NCBI RefSeq assembly: GCF_000758545.1
Contig: NZ_CP009279.1
Coordinates: 4,402,001-4,466,000, forward strand
DNA from: Paenibacillus sp. FSL H7-0737
GTDB lineage: Bacteria; Bacillota; Bacilli; Paenibacillales; Paenibacillaceae
Direction of reading: 5' to 3'
DNA length: 64,000 nucleotides
A model generated the notes under the pieces. It was not told the origin of the DNA. It made no database searches and worked only from the letters and a program-made list of their open reading frames with translations. Position numbers and translations under genes: made by a program. This document shows positions 26,983 through 35,970 of this stretch, in pieces (within the stretch, counting starts at the first letter, position 1; every line of letters begins with the position of its first letter).

Positions 26983-27795
26983 ATGGAAGATATTATACTG
27001 TGGCTTAAATACTTGTTTCTAGGGTTTGTTCAAGGGGCAACTGAGCCAATCCCCGTTTCCTCGAGCGGCCATTTAATCATCGCGCAGAAATTGCTAGGCT
27101 TAAAACAGAATGGGCTATCCTTTGAAATCCTGACAAATACGGCTTCTCTAATTGCGATTTGCTTTATTTTCCGCAAAGATATCGGAAGATTGATCACTGG
27201 ATTTGTTCAATTTATTCTGACCCGCAAAGAGGAATATAAGTCAGATTTTATGTTCTCTTTGTACATTATCATTGGCACCATGCCTGCGGTTATCGTAGCC
27301 TTGTTCTTTAAGGACCAAATTGAGGAGATCTTCTCGTCAGTACACACCGTGTCCATCGCCTTGCTGGTAACCGGGGTTGCTTTATGGTTAATTCGTAATC
27401 TTCGCGGTCGTAAACAAGATGGGGATTTAAAAGCGAAGGATGCAGTCATAGTCGGACTTGCCCAAGCTGTAGCTCTTATTCCCGGGATAAGTCGCTCAGG
27501 CGCAACGGTCATCTCTTCCATTGCTGTGGGAATGAAGCAAGAAACTGCTTTACGCTTTTCTTTTATGCTGTATATTCCAATCAGTCTGGGCGGACTTGTT
27601 ATGGGGGCATCTGATATTGCCAGTGACCCGAACCGAGCGCAACTAGCAATTCCATACTTAATTGCATTTATCACTACACTAATCGTTACGTATTTTTCTA
27701 TGCGCTGGTTTATGGGGATTATGGCTAAAGGTAATTTGAAGTACTTCTCTTACTACTGCTTCTTGGCTGGGATACTACTCCTTATCTTCATGTAA
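26983..27795 (+). CDS. uppP: Undecaprenyl-diphosphatase UppP (BacA)
   Basis: This 270-residue polytopic membrane protein dephosphorylates undecaprenyl diphosphate to recycle the lipid carrier of peptidoglycan and other wall polymers; overexpression gives bacitracin resistance in related bacteria. Both signature motifs are present: GATEPIPVSSSGHL (E21, S26-H30) and PGISRSGAT (167-175, catalytic Arg171). About seven helices. ATG 26983 with GGGAGG five bases upstream is preferred to the frame start at 26947. Single-gene unit ending at a strong terminator. Confidence 0.95.
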   Translation: MEDIILWLKYLFLGFVQGATEPIPVSSSGHLIIAQKLLGLKQNGLSFEILTNTASLIAICFIFRKDIGRLITGFVQFILTRKEEYKSDFMFSLYIIIGTMPAVIVALFFKDQIEEIFSSVHTVSIALLVTGVALWLIRNLRGRKQDGDLKAKDAVIVGLAQAVALIPGISRSGATVISSIAVGMKQETALRFSFMLYIPISLGGLVMGASDIASDPNRAQLAIPYLIAFITTLIVTYFSMRWFMGIMAKGNLKYFSYYCFLAGILLLIFM

Positions 27796-27816
27796 GTACA
27801 TGATTTCAAACAAAAG

Positions 27817-27860
27817 CCCTCATGACAATCTCTGGGATTACAGAGAGCATGAGGGTTTTT
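27817..27860. terminator. Terminator after uppP
   Basis: Arms CCCTCATG and CATGAGGG enclose an inner CTCTG/CAGAG stem and are followed by TTTTT on the plus strand; AAAA on the left side allows use by the convergent hydrolase gene. Confidence 0.85.
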
Positions 27861-27864
27861 CATC

Positions 27865-28458
27865 CTATTTTAAGAGGGATATTACTTCACCACTCGACCG
27901 AATCTTGCCGATTCTAGGGAAAATCGTTTTACACACATAGTCATGCTCTTCTTTCGTAGAAGCAGTCATTGCATCTTCCACAAAAACTTGGTTGTAACCA
28001 AGCTGATAAGCTTCTCTAGCTGTCGTATCCACACCTATGGATGTAGAAATACCACACAAGACAATTGTATCTATACCACGACGCCGTAGCTGTAAATCAA
28101 GATCCGTTCCGAAGAATGCCCCCCACTGACGTTTAGATATCACATGTGCGTTTTTGAAGTCAGATAATTCAGGTACCAAGGTATCCCAACCTTCTGGAAT
28201 GGCTCCTGCATTCATCTTCAGATCTGTTTGAGGTCTTAACATATCCTGTCCATCTAACGAGGATACTCTTACAAGTACTACAAACGCCCCCTTTTCCGTG
28301 AAGGCTTGAACTAAACTGCTGCCCTTCTGAACCACCTGCTCACCTGTATGTGGAGCCTTATTAGGCATGTTAACAATTCCATTTTGCAAGTCGATTACAA
28401 CCAGCGCCGTTTTCTTTGCATCAATACATTCAGTTTCTGATCTCTTTAAGTCTTCCAT
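27865..28458 (-). CDS. Isochorismatase-family cysteine hydrolase
   Basis: This 197-residue protein has the catalytic triad of the family: Asp in ALVVIDLQNGIV, Lys in ISKRQWGAFFGTDL, and Cys in IVLCGISTSIGVD preceded by the cis-peptide-containing segment. Relatives hydrolyse nicotinamide, isochorismate or other amides; the residues visible do not identify which. ATG 28458 with GGGAG six bases upstream is preferred to 28473. The gene start lies inside the end of the MFS gene (29-bp overlap), so the two are coupled. Confidence 0.88.
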   Translation of the reverse strand: MEDLKRSETECIDAKKTALVVIDLQNGIVNMPNKAPHTGEQVVQKGSSLVQAFTEKGAFVVLVRVSSLDGQDMLRPQTDLKMNAGAIPEGWDTLVPELSDFKNAHVISKRQWGAFFGTDLDLQLRRRGIDTIVLCGISTSIGVDTTAREAYQLGYNQVFVEDAMTASTKEEHDYVCKTIFPRIGKIRSSGEVISLLK

Positions 28459-29659
28459 TGTCTTCTCTCCCATTTAAGCTTAGTTTTTTATATACTTTAA
28501 AATAAACCCAGCCTGCATTTATCAATAGCAAAACACTGGTAATAAAGAATACATCTCGGATCCCAAACCAGGCTGCCACTTGCCCACCTAGAACCGAACC
28601 CGCAAATGTGCCAAGATAACCTGCCGACATGTTAAATCCAAACACTCTGCCTGTAAGCGCATCTGGTGTTATTTTCTTAACGAGGATATTCACAGAAGGT
28701 ATTAACCCACCTGCCGCTAATCCTAGTAGAAAACGCAGACCCATTAACTGCCAAGGATTCTGAACAAACGCTTGTGGGATAAACAGAAGTCCTGCCGCTA
28801 TAAGCGCAACTAGTATAACTTTTTGAGCACCTATTCGGTCAGACAACTTGCCAAGCCTTGGAGCAGCAATGATGTTAGCCAGCCCTGAAGCTGAGAAGGT
28901 CATCCCTGCAAGCAGAGCCACATGACTAGCACTCTTGGAGAGCTGAGTAACATATACCGTAATAATTGGTTCTACAGAGTATAAAGCAACAGTTAGAATA
29001 AAGAAGGTTACAAACAAGGTTAGCGTTAGGCTCTTCTCTGGAACACTGCTCCAGACCTCCTTGATACTTAGCGTCTTTTTATCTTCACGATGAAAAGATT
29101 CCTTCACGAACAAAGCGGTAGTAATGAAGGCAACCAGCATCAGTCCACCCGTAACAAAAAATGAACTTTGTAAACCCATGCTCTCTGCAATGAAACCACC
29201 AATCGTTGGGCCAAGCAAGGCTCCAGCAATACTGGCTGTTGAAAGAGTTCCTAAAGCATATCCTGCATGTTCCTTATCCGTCTGAGTGGCGATTAATGTA
29301 GTACAAGCTGTACTATAACCCGTTATTGTGCCCTGTAATAATCTTAGTGCAATTAATACATACACATTAGGCGCAAAACCCATACAGCTGATCACAATCG
29401 CCATCCCAAGACTTGCCCGCAAAAGCATTGGTTTTCGTCCGAACCTGTCTGCCGCCAGTCCCCAAATGGGTGAAAATATGGCTGAAACGATAAAGGTAAT
29501 CCCAAAAGCAATGCCAGAAAACTGAGCAACGGAATCGGCGTTATCCACGCCAAGATGCTTAATGTAAAGTGGCAATACTGGCGCAATCTGGCTCATACCT
29601 ACACCCGTTACAAACATACCAAACCAGCAAACGATCAAATTCCTTTTCCACATGGACAT
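28430..29659 (-). CDS. MFS efflux transporter (DHA1, drug:H+ antiporter type)
   Basis: This 409-residue protein has 12 membrane helices, the loop 2-3 motif A segment GLAADRFGRKPML and the helix 5 motif GALLGPTIGGFIAE (motif C-like, typical of exporters). It resembles TetA/NorA-group pumps. AGAAGG lies eight bases before ATG 29659. It overlaps the isochorismatase-like gene at its 3' end. It is downstream of an AraC gene on the same strand that may control it. Confidence 0.9.
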   Translation of the reverse strand: MSMWKRNLIVCWFGMFVTGVGMSQIAPVLPLYIKHLGVDNADSVAQFSGIAFGITFIVSAIFSPIWGLAADRFGRKPMLLRASLGMAIVISCMGFAPNVYVLIALRLLQGTITGYSTACTTLIATQTDKEHAGYALGTLSTASIAGALLGPTIGGFIAESMGLQSSFFVTGGLMLVAFITTALFVKESFHREDKKTLSIKEVWSSVPEKSLTLTLFVTFFILTVALYSVEPIITVYVTQLSKSASHVALLAGMTFSASGLANIIAAPRLGKLSDRIGAQKVILVALIAAGLLFIPQAFVQNPWQLMGLRFLLGLAAGGLIPSVNILVKKITPDALTGRVFGFNMSAGYLGTFAGSVLGGQVAAWFGIRDVFFITSVLLLINAGWVYFKVYKKLSLNGREDNGRLKEIRN

Positions 29660-29732
29660 AAAAAAGCCTTCTTTCTGCTAACAATAACAACCTCATATTA
29701 ACAGTCAGATTGGCTCTATACCATGCATTATT

Positions 29733-30563
29733 CTAAACTCCATGGACATTTTTGCTCTGAAATTCCGAAGGGCTGATGCCTGTCATTCTTTTAAAAATTC
29801 TGCTGAAATAAAATTCATCCGTAAATCCAAGGGTTTGCGCAACCGCTTTGATTTTTATGTCCCCTTCAAGAATCAGCTCTTTCGCTTTATCAATTTTCAT
29901 TTTATTAAAAAACTCAATGATCGAATAACCTGTAATCTCTTTGAATGCTCTCGATAAATAAGCAGGTGAAAGCTGTACCAAATCTGACAATTCGCTCAAG
30001 CTAACTTTCTCATTGATCTTTTGATGCATATAATTAATAATTTTTTCCACCTTTAATGAAGTGGAGTAATTTTGACTTTGTTTTTGTGTATTTTGAGCAA
30101 TTGCAATGATAAGCTGCTGTAACAAAGTCTTCGCTACAAATTCATACCCTGGCAGCTTAGTATTCCAGCTCTGAATCATTTGTCCGAAGATATCTTCCAC
30201 TTGATAATAATCCTTCAATTCGGATACAGCTTGCAAATGGAGTGAATCCACATCACCACTAATTCCCCAGTTCTCCTCGTTCATGCTCACCTTCGCATAG
30301 TTGAAATGAACGGACAGAAAGCATAAGGGATCTTCAGCATCTATCTCTATTGAATGCTTAACATCTGGAGAAATATAGAATAACATACCAGCTTTAAACG
30401 AATGTCGTTTTCGCTCCATCATAAAGCTGCCCTTCCCTCCAGTCACTAAGAGAAGTTCATGATGCTGAAGGGTTCTAACGAGCTTGCTCCAATTTCTCTT
30501 GGGGTCGTTGAAGTATCTGTAATTACAATATAGTATGTGGAAAAATAGATTATTTATATTCAT
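29733..30563 (-). CDS. AraC-family regulator with cupin sensor
   Basis: This 276-residue protein has an N-terminal cupin-type ligand domain (HHELLLVTGGKGSFMMERK, LFYISPDVKHSIEID) and a double HTH at the C-terminus (VSLSELSDLVQLSPAYLSRAF; AVAQTLGFTDEFYFSRIFK). ATG 30563 with AGGG five bases upstream overlaps the stop of the preceding CAP/stalk gene by four bases (ATGA); TTG 30578 is an alternative. It could regulate the MFS-isochorismatase pair that follows after 73 bp. Confidence 0.9.
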   Translation of the reverse strand: MNINNLFFHILYCNYRYFNDPKRNWSKLVRTLQHHELLLVTGGKGSFMMERKRHSFKAGMLFYISPDVKHSIEIDAEDPLCFLSVHFNYAKVSMNEENWGISGDVDSLHLQAVSELKDYYQVEDIFGQMIQSWNTKLPGYEFVAKTLLQQLIIAIAQNTQKQSQNYSTSLKVEKIINYMHQKINEKVSLSELSDLVQLSPAYLSRAFKEITGYSIIEFFNKMKIDKAKELILEGDIKIKAVAQTLGFTDEFYFSRIFKRMTGISPSEFQSKNVHGV

Positions 30564-31804
30564 AAAAGCCCTGTCCAAATGTCCACCGAACGTTCGATCG
30601 GATCGTATTCAACGTCATATCCGAACGTTTCGGATATGAATCGGAGGGGAACATAGGTCGAGTAACCGTATAGATGAGGTGGGCTATTCATCTGCACAGC
30701 TTGTCCATTAATGTAGGCTGTATGATCGTCGATGGTCATCTTCAGAGAAAGTCCATTTTTTTCAGCGGTAATCGTGCGAGTTGCCTTGTTCCATTCTACC
30801 CTGGCTCCAAATAACTCAAAGAGATAACGCATGGGCACTTCTGAAATACCATTCACAATGTTTAGCGGCGGTGCTGATAGAAGTGGCATATCATCAATAT
30901 TCAACTGATACAGGAATGGGCTTGTCTTAAAGGTCCATTTTTTCACTAGCGTTTCGCCACCAGATTGAAATGAAACCTCCGCGGTATACTCCCGATCCCC
31001 CCTCAACTGACGCTGCGCTGTTAATACATACCCGTAACCAGAATTGAGTTTCTTCACACTAAGCGGGATACTAATGTGGCGGTTGCCTGCCTGTGTGCTT
31101 AGTTTAGCCTTTATGTCCGCTACATCCCGTAGACTACTAAAGACCGTAAGTGTTGTAGCTTCTCCTTGAATTAACTGCTGTGCATTCATTTTGTAAATGT
31201 TGCCTGACCACACTCGCGTCATTCCATCATAAGGAAATAAGCTCGCAGTCGCTGGTGTAGTCATTACGCCTTCTGACTTCACAGCACCAACAATCACGGT
31301 AGACTTACCCACTCGTGCAATGCCAATAGAAGCAACTGCCGGGGTCAGCATCACTTCCCTGCGATCATGCATAACTGCTAGCTCGTTAATCTCTGAAGCC
31401 ATATCAAATTCATCATAGGCCCGCTCTTTCATATATACGGTTTCCATAATCTCCGTTACTTCTCCGCTTAAACCCGACGTTAACACTCTCTCTTTAGGCG
31501 TTTGTTGGGTAAAGAACTCACGACCTTTCACTTCTATAGATAAATCGCCTTCAGACTTTATTGTAAAATTAGCATTAGCATAGCGAGCATGATTAATCGC
31601 CGCCTTAACGAGGGCAGGATCAAGTTTCACTTCATCCAACCCCATTTGTTGCCGAATTTTATTAATTGAAGCTAGTGCTTTTAGTTGCTCCGCACTACTA
31701 GTTCCGTCAAACAATACTTTTGCGGCTTGTACCTTTGTGACATCAATCAATGGAGTGATTGCCATAAGCAGCAAGACGCCTATAAGTATCCATCTTTTAC
31801 GCAT
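30560..31804 (-). CDS. Exported CAP-like protein with C-terminal stalk (copper amine oxidase-like N-terminal) domain
   Basis: This 414-residue protein has a signal peptide (MRKRWILIGVLLLMAITPLI, VQAA cleavage near 28). A CAP/SCP-like domain follows (about 40-190; LASINKIRQQMGLDEVKLDPAL, SEINELAVMHDRREVMLTP, SIGIARV), then a beta domain. The C-terminal ~95 residues match the stalk domain common in Paenibacillus cell-surface proteins (VPMRYLFELFGARVEW, YVPLRFISETFGYDVEY). ATG 31804 has GAGGGG five bases upstream; the track of open codons extends to 31930 but without a good site. It is translationally coupled to the AraC gene. Enzymatic role not known. Confidence 0.85.
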   Translation of the reverse strand: MRKRWILIGVLLLMAITPLIDVTKVQAAKVLFDGTSSAEQLKALASINKIRQQMGLDEVKLDPALVKAAINHARYANANFTIKSEGDLSIEVKGREFFTQQTPKERVLTSGLSGEVTEIMETVYMKERAYDEFDMASEINELAVMHDRREVMLTPAVASIGIARVGKSTVIVGAVKSEGVMTTPATASLFPYDGMTRVWSGNIYKMNAQQLIQGEATTLTVFSSLRDVADIKAKLSTQAGNRHISIPLSVKKLNSGYGYVLTAQRQLRGDREYTAEVSFQSGGETLVKKWTFKTSPFLYQLNIDDMPLLSAPPLNIVNGISEVPMRYLFELFGARVEWNKATRTITAEKNGLSLKMTIDDHTAYINGQAVQMNSPPHLYGYSTYVPLRFISETFGYDVEYDPIERSVDIWTGLL

Positions 31805-31974
31805 AGTTCCCCTCCTCAAAATTCCATATCTTGTTAGACGACATTCTTCCAGAAAGGTTTCTGTAAAGCAGTTCAAAAACACAAAACAAACCACCCCGTA
31901 AATGAACTTCACCTCAATGGTTAGACACACAATCAGAGGCGTATTTCATTATAGAGTGGCTTCTCTGTGATCTC

Positions 31975-32490
31975 TTATGGTTTCTGAATAAACAGTTGTG
32001 TCCAATAATGTTGATATTGACTAGTCGCAGTTCCCCCTACATAACCAACCCCAATATCCGTAAAGCGAGGATCCAAAATATTAGCTCTATGACCAGTACT
32101 ATTCATCCACGTTCTCATTACTGCTTCAGGTGTTGCTTGGCCCGCCGCGATATTTTCTGCATAAGCACGCCACTCCACTCCAAATCGATCTAGCATTTGA
32201 GAGGGGGTACCATAAGTTGGAGAGGTATGACTAAAATAGTTATTATCCCTCATATCTCTTGATTTCAAAACCGCAAGATCAGTTAGCCGCGTATTTAGAG
32301 TTAAGGCAGCGATTCCTCTACTCGTCCGTTCTTCGTTGACTAATCTAAAAACTTGCAATTCAAATGCGTTAGCTTGTCTAATATGAATCCTTGACTTCCC
32401 TACTCTTTTCGTTCCGGAACTACGTTTCGTTTTTATTCCTTTACTCAAAGAACTTTTGACTCTTCTTATTGAAGATATTCTTTGCTTCAT
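31975..32490 (-). CDS. CAP (SCP/PR1) domain protein, YkwD-like
   Basis: This 171-residue protein consists of a very basic N-terminal tail (about 1-37, many K/R/S, no hydrophobic signal core) and a CAP domain (about 40-170) with HTSPTYGTPSQMLD, AENIAAGQATPEAVM, STGHRANILDP and HYWTQLF. The conserved His and Glu positions of the CAP cavity are visible. ATG 32490 with GGAGGG seven bases upstream is preferred to 32544. In sporeformers such proteins are found on the cell or spore surface; here the absence of a signal peptide leaves spore-coat assembly as one possibility (inference). It lies 170 bp upstream of the CAP/stalk gene. Confidence 0.88.
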   Translation of the reverse strand: MKQRISSIRRVKSSLSKGIKTKRSSGTKRVGKSRIHIRQANAFELQVFRLVNEERTSRGIAALTLNTRLTDLAVLKSRDMRDNNYFSHTSPTYGTPSQMLDRFGVEWRAYAENIAAGQATPEAVMRTWMNSTGHRANILDPRFTDIGVGYVGGTATSQYQHYWTQLFIQKP

Positions 32491-32611
32491 GATTTTCCCT
32501 CCTACACTGTATTTACAACAATATATTGTGGAAGAGGTCTTCACGCTTGTACCAAAGTCTATAATTCTACTATAAATTTTGTTAATCCTATGTACTTGAT
32601 TTCTCTTTGAC

Positions 32612-32680
32612 TTGACATGTATGTGTTACTTTATGTTAATATAAACAAATCATAAACGTTGATATATCATCTATTTTTCT
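32612..32680 (+). promoter_or_regulatory. marR-type gene promoter and operator motif, copy 1
   Basis: TTGACA at 32612-32617 is followed after about 18 bp by TTAATA. Downstream, GTTGATATATCATCTATT (32658-32675) contains the palindrome TGATATATCA. Almost the same sequence recurs before the adjacent MFS gene, so it is the probable operator of this MarR regulator, placed for autorepression. Confidence 0.6.
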
Positions 32681-32696
32681 AATTAGGAGAGATCAT

Positions 32697-33122
32697 ATGG
32701 ATTCCAAAGACCCGCTAGGGTTAGTTATTCGAGATTTACACTTAGAAATAGCCAATTATTTAACAAAATTGCTTGCACCCGTTCGGCTTGCGCCTGAACA
32801 ACATTTACTTATGGCTTTGTTGCTTGAGAAAGAAGGTCTATCTCAGAACGAGATTGCTAATAAACTTGGGAAGGATAAAGCCAGTGTTGCCCGAATGATC
32901 GCTAGCTTAGAGAACAAGGGGTACATTCATAAAGTACCAAGTACGCAAGACCGTCGTTCGGTAAATGTTTTTGTCACAGACGAAGGCAGGAAATTAGAGA
33001 CTATAATCAATGAGGTGACGATCAAATTAAACGAAATTATAGCGACAGGATTCTCTCCTGCGGAGTACTCAGCGCTAACAACTTTGTTAACTCGTGTGCA
33101 GAATAATGTAAGAGAGGCATAA
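32697..33122 (+). CDS. MarR-family transcriptional regulator
   Basis: This 141-residue winged-helix protein has the recognition region LSQNEIANKLGKDKASVARMI and the wing KVPSTQDRRSVNVFVTDEG, both typical of MarR repressors. AGGAGA precedes ATG 32697. It is followed after 87 bp by an MFS multidrug-type pump, and a 17-bp motif is shared between the two upstream regions, so it likely represses both until a ligand binds. Confidence 0.93.
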   Translation: MDSKDPLGLVIRDLHLEIANYLTKLLAPVRLAPEQHLLMALLLEKEGLSQNEIANKLGKDKASVARMIASLENKGYIHKVPSTQDRRSVNVFVTDEGRKLETIINEVTIKLNEIIATGFSPAEYSALTTLLTRVQNNVREA

Positions 33123-33144
33123 ATGTATATCCTCTGCCCTATAG

Positions 33145-33167
33145 TTGACATATCATCTATTCTTCAA
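33145..33167 (+). promoter_or_regulatory. MarR operator motif, copy 2 (before the MFS gene)
   Basis: GTTGACATATCATCTATT (33145-33162) matches the copy at 32658 in 17 of 18 positions, and 20 of 23 including flanks. It lies 43-65 bp before the MFS start, in a good place to control a separate promoter. Confidence 0.6.
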
Positions 33168-33209
33168 AAATAATACGAATCCATTTCTGAAAAGAGGTTT
33201 ATCCCTATC

Positions 33210-34619
33210 ATGGAATCAACAGCAGCTGTTCAAGTTAAACGTCCCGCCCTAATGGCCTTCTCCCTTATGCTAGGAGCATTCGTCGGACTATTTAGTGAAA
33301 CTGCCTTAAATATGGCTTTTACCAACTTAATGGATGAATTTTCAATCAACGCCTCAACGGTTCAATGGCTAACCACAGGATATTTACTTGTATTAGGTAT
33401 CCTCGTTCCGATATCCGCCCTATTAATGCAATGGTTTACCACTAGACAATTATTCACAGCATCCTTGTTATTATCTATCATTGGTACTTTAATTGCTGCC
33501 CTCTCCCCCAATTTCACCTCCTTATTAATTGCGCGTTTAGTGCAAGCCTTGGGAACTGGTTTATTGCTGCCCCTAATGACGAACATTATTCTAATAATTT
33601 TCCCTGCACATAAACGTGGAACTGTCATGGGGATGATGGGACTTGTTATTATGTGCGCACCGGCCATCGGGCCAACTTTGTCTGGTTTGATCGTGGATCA
33701 TTTGGGCTGGGAGTTTATCTTTTGGACAAGTTTACCTTTATTATTATTTACATTTGGATTCGGATTAACATTTATCAAAAATGTAGCCAAAATCTCTAAA
33801 CCTAAAATAGATATTTTATCCATTCTACTTTCTACTTTCGGATTTGGTGGCATCGTATTTGGATTTAGCAACATCGCTGATCATGCTTTAAGTGAAATCA
33901 TTGTCTATCTGCCTCTTATCGTTGGTGTCATCAGCTTAATTCTGTTTGTATTAAGACAGTTTAAGTTGGAAACGCCGATGCTAAATTTACGAGTGTTTAA
34001 ATATCCTATGTTTACAATAGGTCTGATAATGGTCTTTTTAGGAATGATGATCATTTTATCCTCTGCCATTTTATTACCGTTATATTTAAAAGGAGGTTTA
34101 TTGTTATCAGCTACAGCTGCAGGAATTCTACTCCTTCCAGGGAGTGTGATTAACGGAGCTATGGCTCCAGTTACGGGTAGAATATTTGATAAATTCGGTC
34201 CAAAATTATTGCTGCCGCTTGGATTCTCCATCGCAACCATTGCAGGTTTTCTATTTACAAGCAATTCTACTGAAACCAGTAACCTGACCTTTATTTTAAT
34301 ACACTGCGCTATGTTTATCGGATTAGCTATGGTCATTATGCCCGCTCAAACCAATGGCTTAAATCAGTTACCCGTGAAATACTATCCGGATGGGGCTGCT
34401 GTTATGAACACACTTCAACAAATCGCAGGTGCTCTTGGTACAACGTTCGCCGTTACACTAATGTCTAGCGGACAAACACGATTCGCGAATACACATCCAA
34501 CTGCTGCACAGCCTGAAATTTTAACCGCAGGAATTACACATGCATACTTATTTATCGCAGCAATTGCAGTTATCGGATTAATTTTATCGTTATTTGTGAA
34601 GCGTATTAGAGTTTATTAA
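33210..34619 (+). CDS. MFS multidrug efflux transporter (DHA2, EmrB/QacA type)
   Basis: This 469-residue protein has 14 predicted helices. The motif LARLVQALGTGLLLPL and the following ANIILIIFPAHKRGTVMG-like segment are typical DHA2 markers, and GPTLSGLIVDHLGWEFIFW is motif C of exporters. GAGG lies upstream of ATG 33210. It is paired with an upstream MarR gene and shared operator motif, so it is probably an inducible drug or toxin exporter. Confidence 0.92.
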   Translation: MESTAAVQVKRPALMAFSLMLGAFVGLFSETALNMAFTNLMDEFSINASTVQWLTTGYLLVLGILVPISALLMQWFTTRQLFTASLLLSIIGTLIAALSPNFTSLLIARLVQALGTGLLLPLMTNIILIIFPAHKRGTVMGMMGLVIMCAPAIGPTLSGLIVDHLGWEFIFWTSLPLLLFTFGFGLTFIKNVAKISKPKIDILSILLSTFGFGGIVFGFSNIADHALSEIIVYLPLIVGVISLILFVLRQFKLETPMLNLRVFKYPMFTIGLIMVFLGMMIILSSAILLPLYLKGGLLLSATAAGILLLPGSVINGAMAPVTGRIFDKFGPKLLLPLGFSIATIAGFLFTSNSTETSNLTFILIHCAMFIGLAMVIMPAQTNGLNQLPVKYYPDGAAVMNTLQQIAGALGTTFAVTLMSSGQTRFANTHPTAAQPEILTAGITHAYLFIAAIAVIGLILSLFVKRIRVY

Positions 34620-34634
34620 TTTTAATCAAAAAAA

Positions 34635-34661
34635 GACAGTGGACACGAGCTGTCCGCTGTC
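34635..34661. terminator. Bidirectional terminator
   Basis: An 11-bp stem (GACAGTGGACA with a G-T wobble on the opposite arm) and 5-base loop lies between convergent genes. Seven A on the left give the minus-strand T run. Confidence 0.85.
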
Positions 34662-34667
34662 TATATT

Positions 34668-35141
34668 TTAATCAATAGTTTTTTCATAAAATACTAAAGT
34701 TAACTTATCATTAATTTGCTTTGTTTCTTCTGTTCGTTTATATCCTACCTTTTCATATAAATAGCAGTTCCTCTGCTCTTGCTCAATACTATCCAGCTCC
34801 CATTTTTTCGCGTCATTATATCTCTGTTCAATGATTGCAAAAACCTGCTGGGCGATCCCCATCCCCTGGTATTCTGGCATAATAAATATAGGGCTGACAC
34901 GGTAAGTATTGTTTTCCTTTTTAACGATTCGGACACCGCCCACAACAATATCAGAATTCTTAATCATAAAATAATCTGTAAAAGACTGATTAATTCGATC
35001 TATCATTTTTTCTACGGACTCATTGGCAGGGCTGGTTTCATAATCCTTATATTTCTCCAGTAATGGCATAAAGGCTTTGACTTGCATTTGATGAATAAAT
35101 TCCGCATCACTTACGTCTGCTTTACATAAAGAAATCCCCAT
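34668..35141 (-). CDS. GNAT acetyltransferase
   Basis: This 157-residue protein has the GNAT signature PIFIMPEYQGMGIAQQVFAIIE (Q-x-x-G-x-A/G, here QGMGIA) and the C-terminal NCYLYEKVGYKRTEE. Substrate is unknown. GGAGG precedes ATG 35141 by about seven bases. It stands alone, converging on the MFS gene. Confidence 0.9.
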   Translation of the reverse strand: MGISLCKADVSDAEFIHQMQVKAFMPLLEKYKDYETSPANESVEKMIDRINQSFTDYFMIKNSDIVVGGVRIVKKENNTYRVSPIFIMPEYQGMGIAQQVFAIIEQRYNDAKKWELDSIEQEQRNCYLYEKVGYKRTEETKQINDKLTLVFYEKTID

Positions 35142-35182
35142 AAAGATGTACCTCCATTAAAATATATTACTATTAACAAGGT

Positions 35183-35845
35183 TTATGGTTTGTTTTTAGG
35201 TATGATATAGAGTGATCCGTCTTCCTTGTATTCAGCATAAGCAATGTCCTCAACGCATTGATAGCCATGCTCCCTGATCCATTCCTGGATCTGTATCTTA
35301 TTCATCGGTCTGCCACGCATCGAATCTTCCAGCAGCCTACCTTTATCAATAACTGTAATGGAAAAAGAGGAAGACTGCTCCGATTGCTCCTCTTCAGACT
35401 TGCGCATAATCGACAGTGAGCCATTCGTTTCGAGCAGAGCATACTTCACTTCACTTAGAGAAAAAATATTTTGCTGCCGCAGCATAAACAGCAGTTGGGT
35501 AAACTCAATATCGTATTTCTCCATCAAATCCTGATTCACTTTGCCATCGTCAATAAGCAACACCGTCCGGCCTTCCGCCATGTTCCCGAACTTCACAAAA
35601 TGGGTCGTTGCCTTTTCAAACAAATAAGACAAAGCGGTCCAGATGAAAAGCGCAAACAGCAGATGCCAGATCTTCACCTCATTATCATATATCGTATTCC
35701 CTACAATCTCACTTAAAATCAATGATGACAGGAAATCAAGTGGCGTCAATTGACTAAGCGTCTTGCGGCCAGTAATAAAGGTAATGATCCACAAACCAAA
35801 GAAACTAATGATCAGTTTGACACCTATAGTTACAAATATCTCCAT
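35183..35845 (-). CDS. DUF421 (YetF/YkjA-type) membrane protein
   Basis: This 220-residue protein has three N-terminal helices (about 5-85) with FITGRKTLSQLTPLDF, the hallmark of the DUF421 family, followed by a cytoplasmic domain (SLSEVKYALLETNGSLSI). B. subtilis relatives (YetF, YkjA, YdfR) are spore-linked or of unknown role. ATG 35845 with GGAGGTG six bases upstream is preferred to 35908. It lies 125 bp downstream of the KinB-like kinase stop, same strand. Confidence 0.9.
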   Translation of the reverse strand: MEIFVTIGVKLIISFFGLWIITFITGRKTLSQLTPLDFLSSLILSEIVGNTIYDNEVKIWHLLFALFIWTALSYLFEKATTHFVKFGNMAEGRTVLLIDDGKVNQDLMEKYDIEFTQLLFMLRQQNIFSLSEVKYALLETNGSLSIMRKSEEEQSEQSSSFSITVIDKGRLLEDSMRGRPMNKIQIQEWIREHGYQCVEDIAYAEYKEDGSLYIIPKNKP

Positions 35846-35970
35846 TGCTGCACCTCCAGATGGGACTTCGCACAGGGTCGTTGCCCTTATGACACGAAAT
35901 CCATTCATGAAAGGTATTACACACTCCTAGTGGGGGATAAACAGCAAACGAGACGCTCTGCAGCTTGCCC

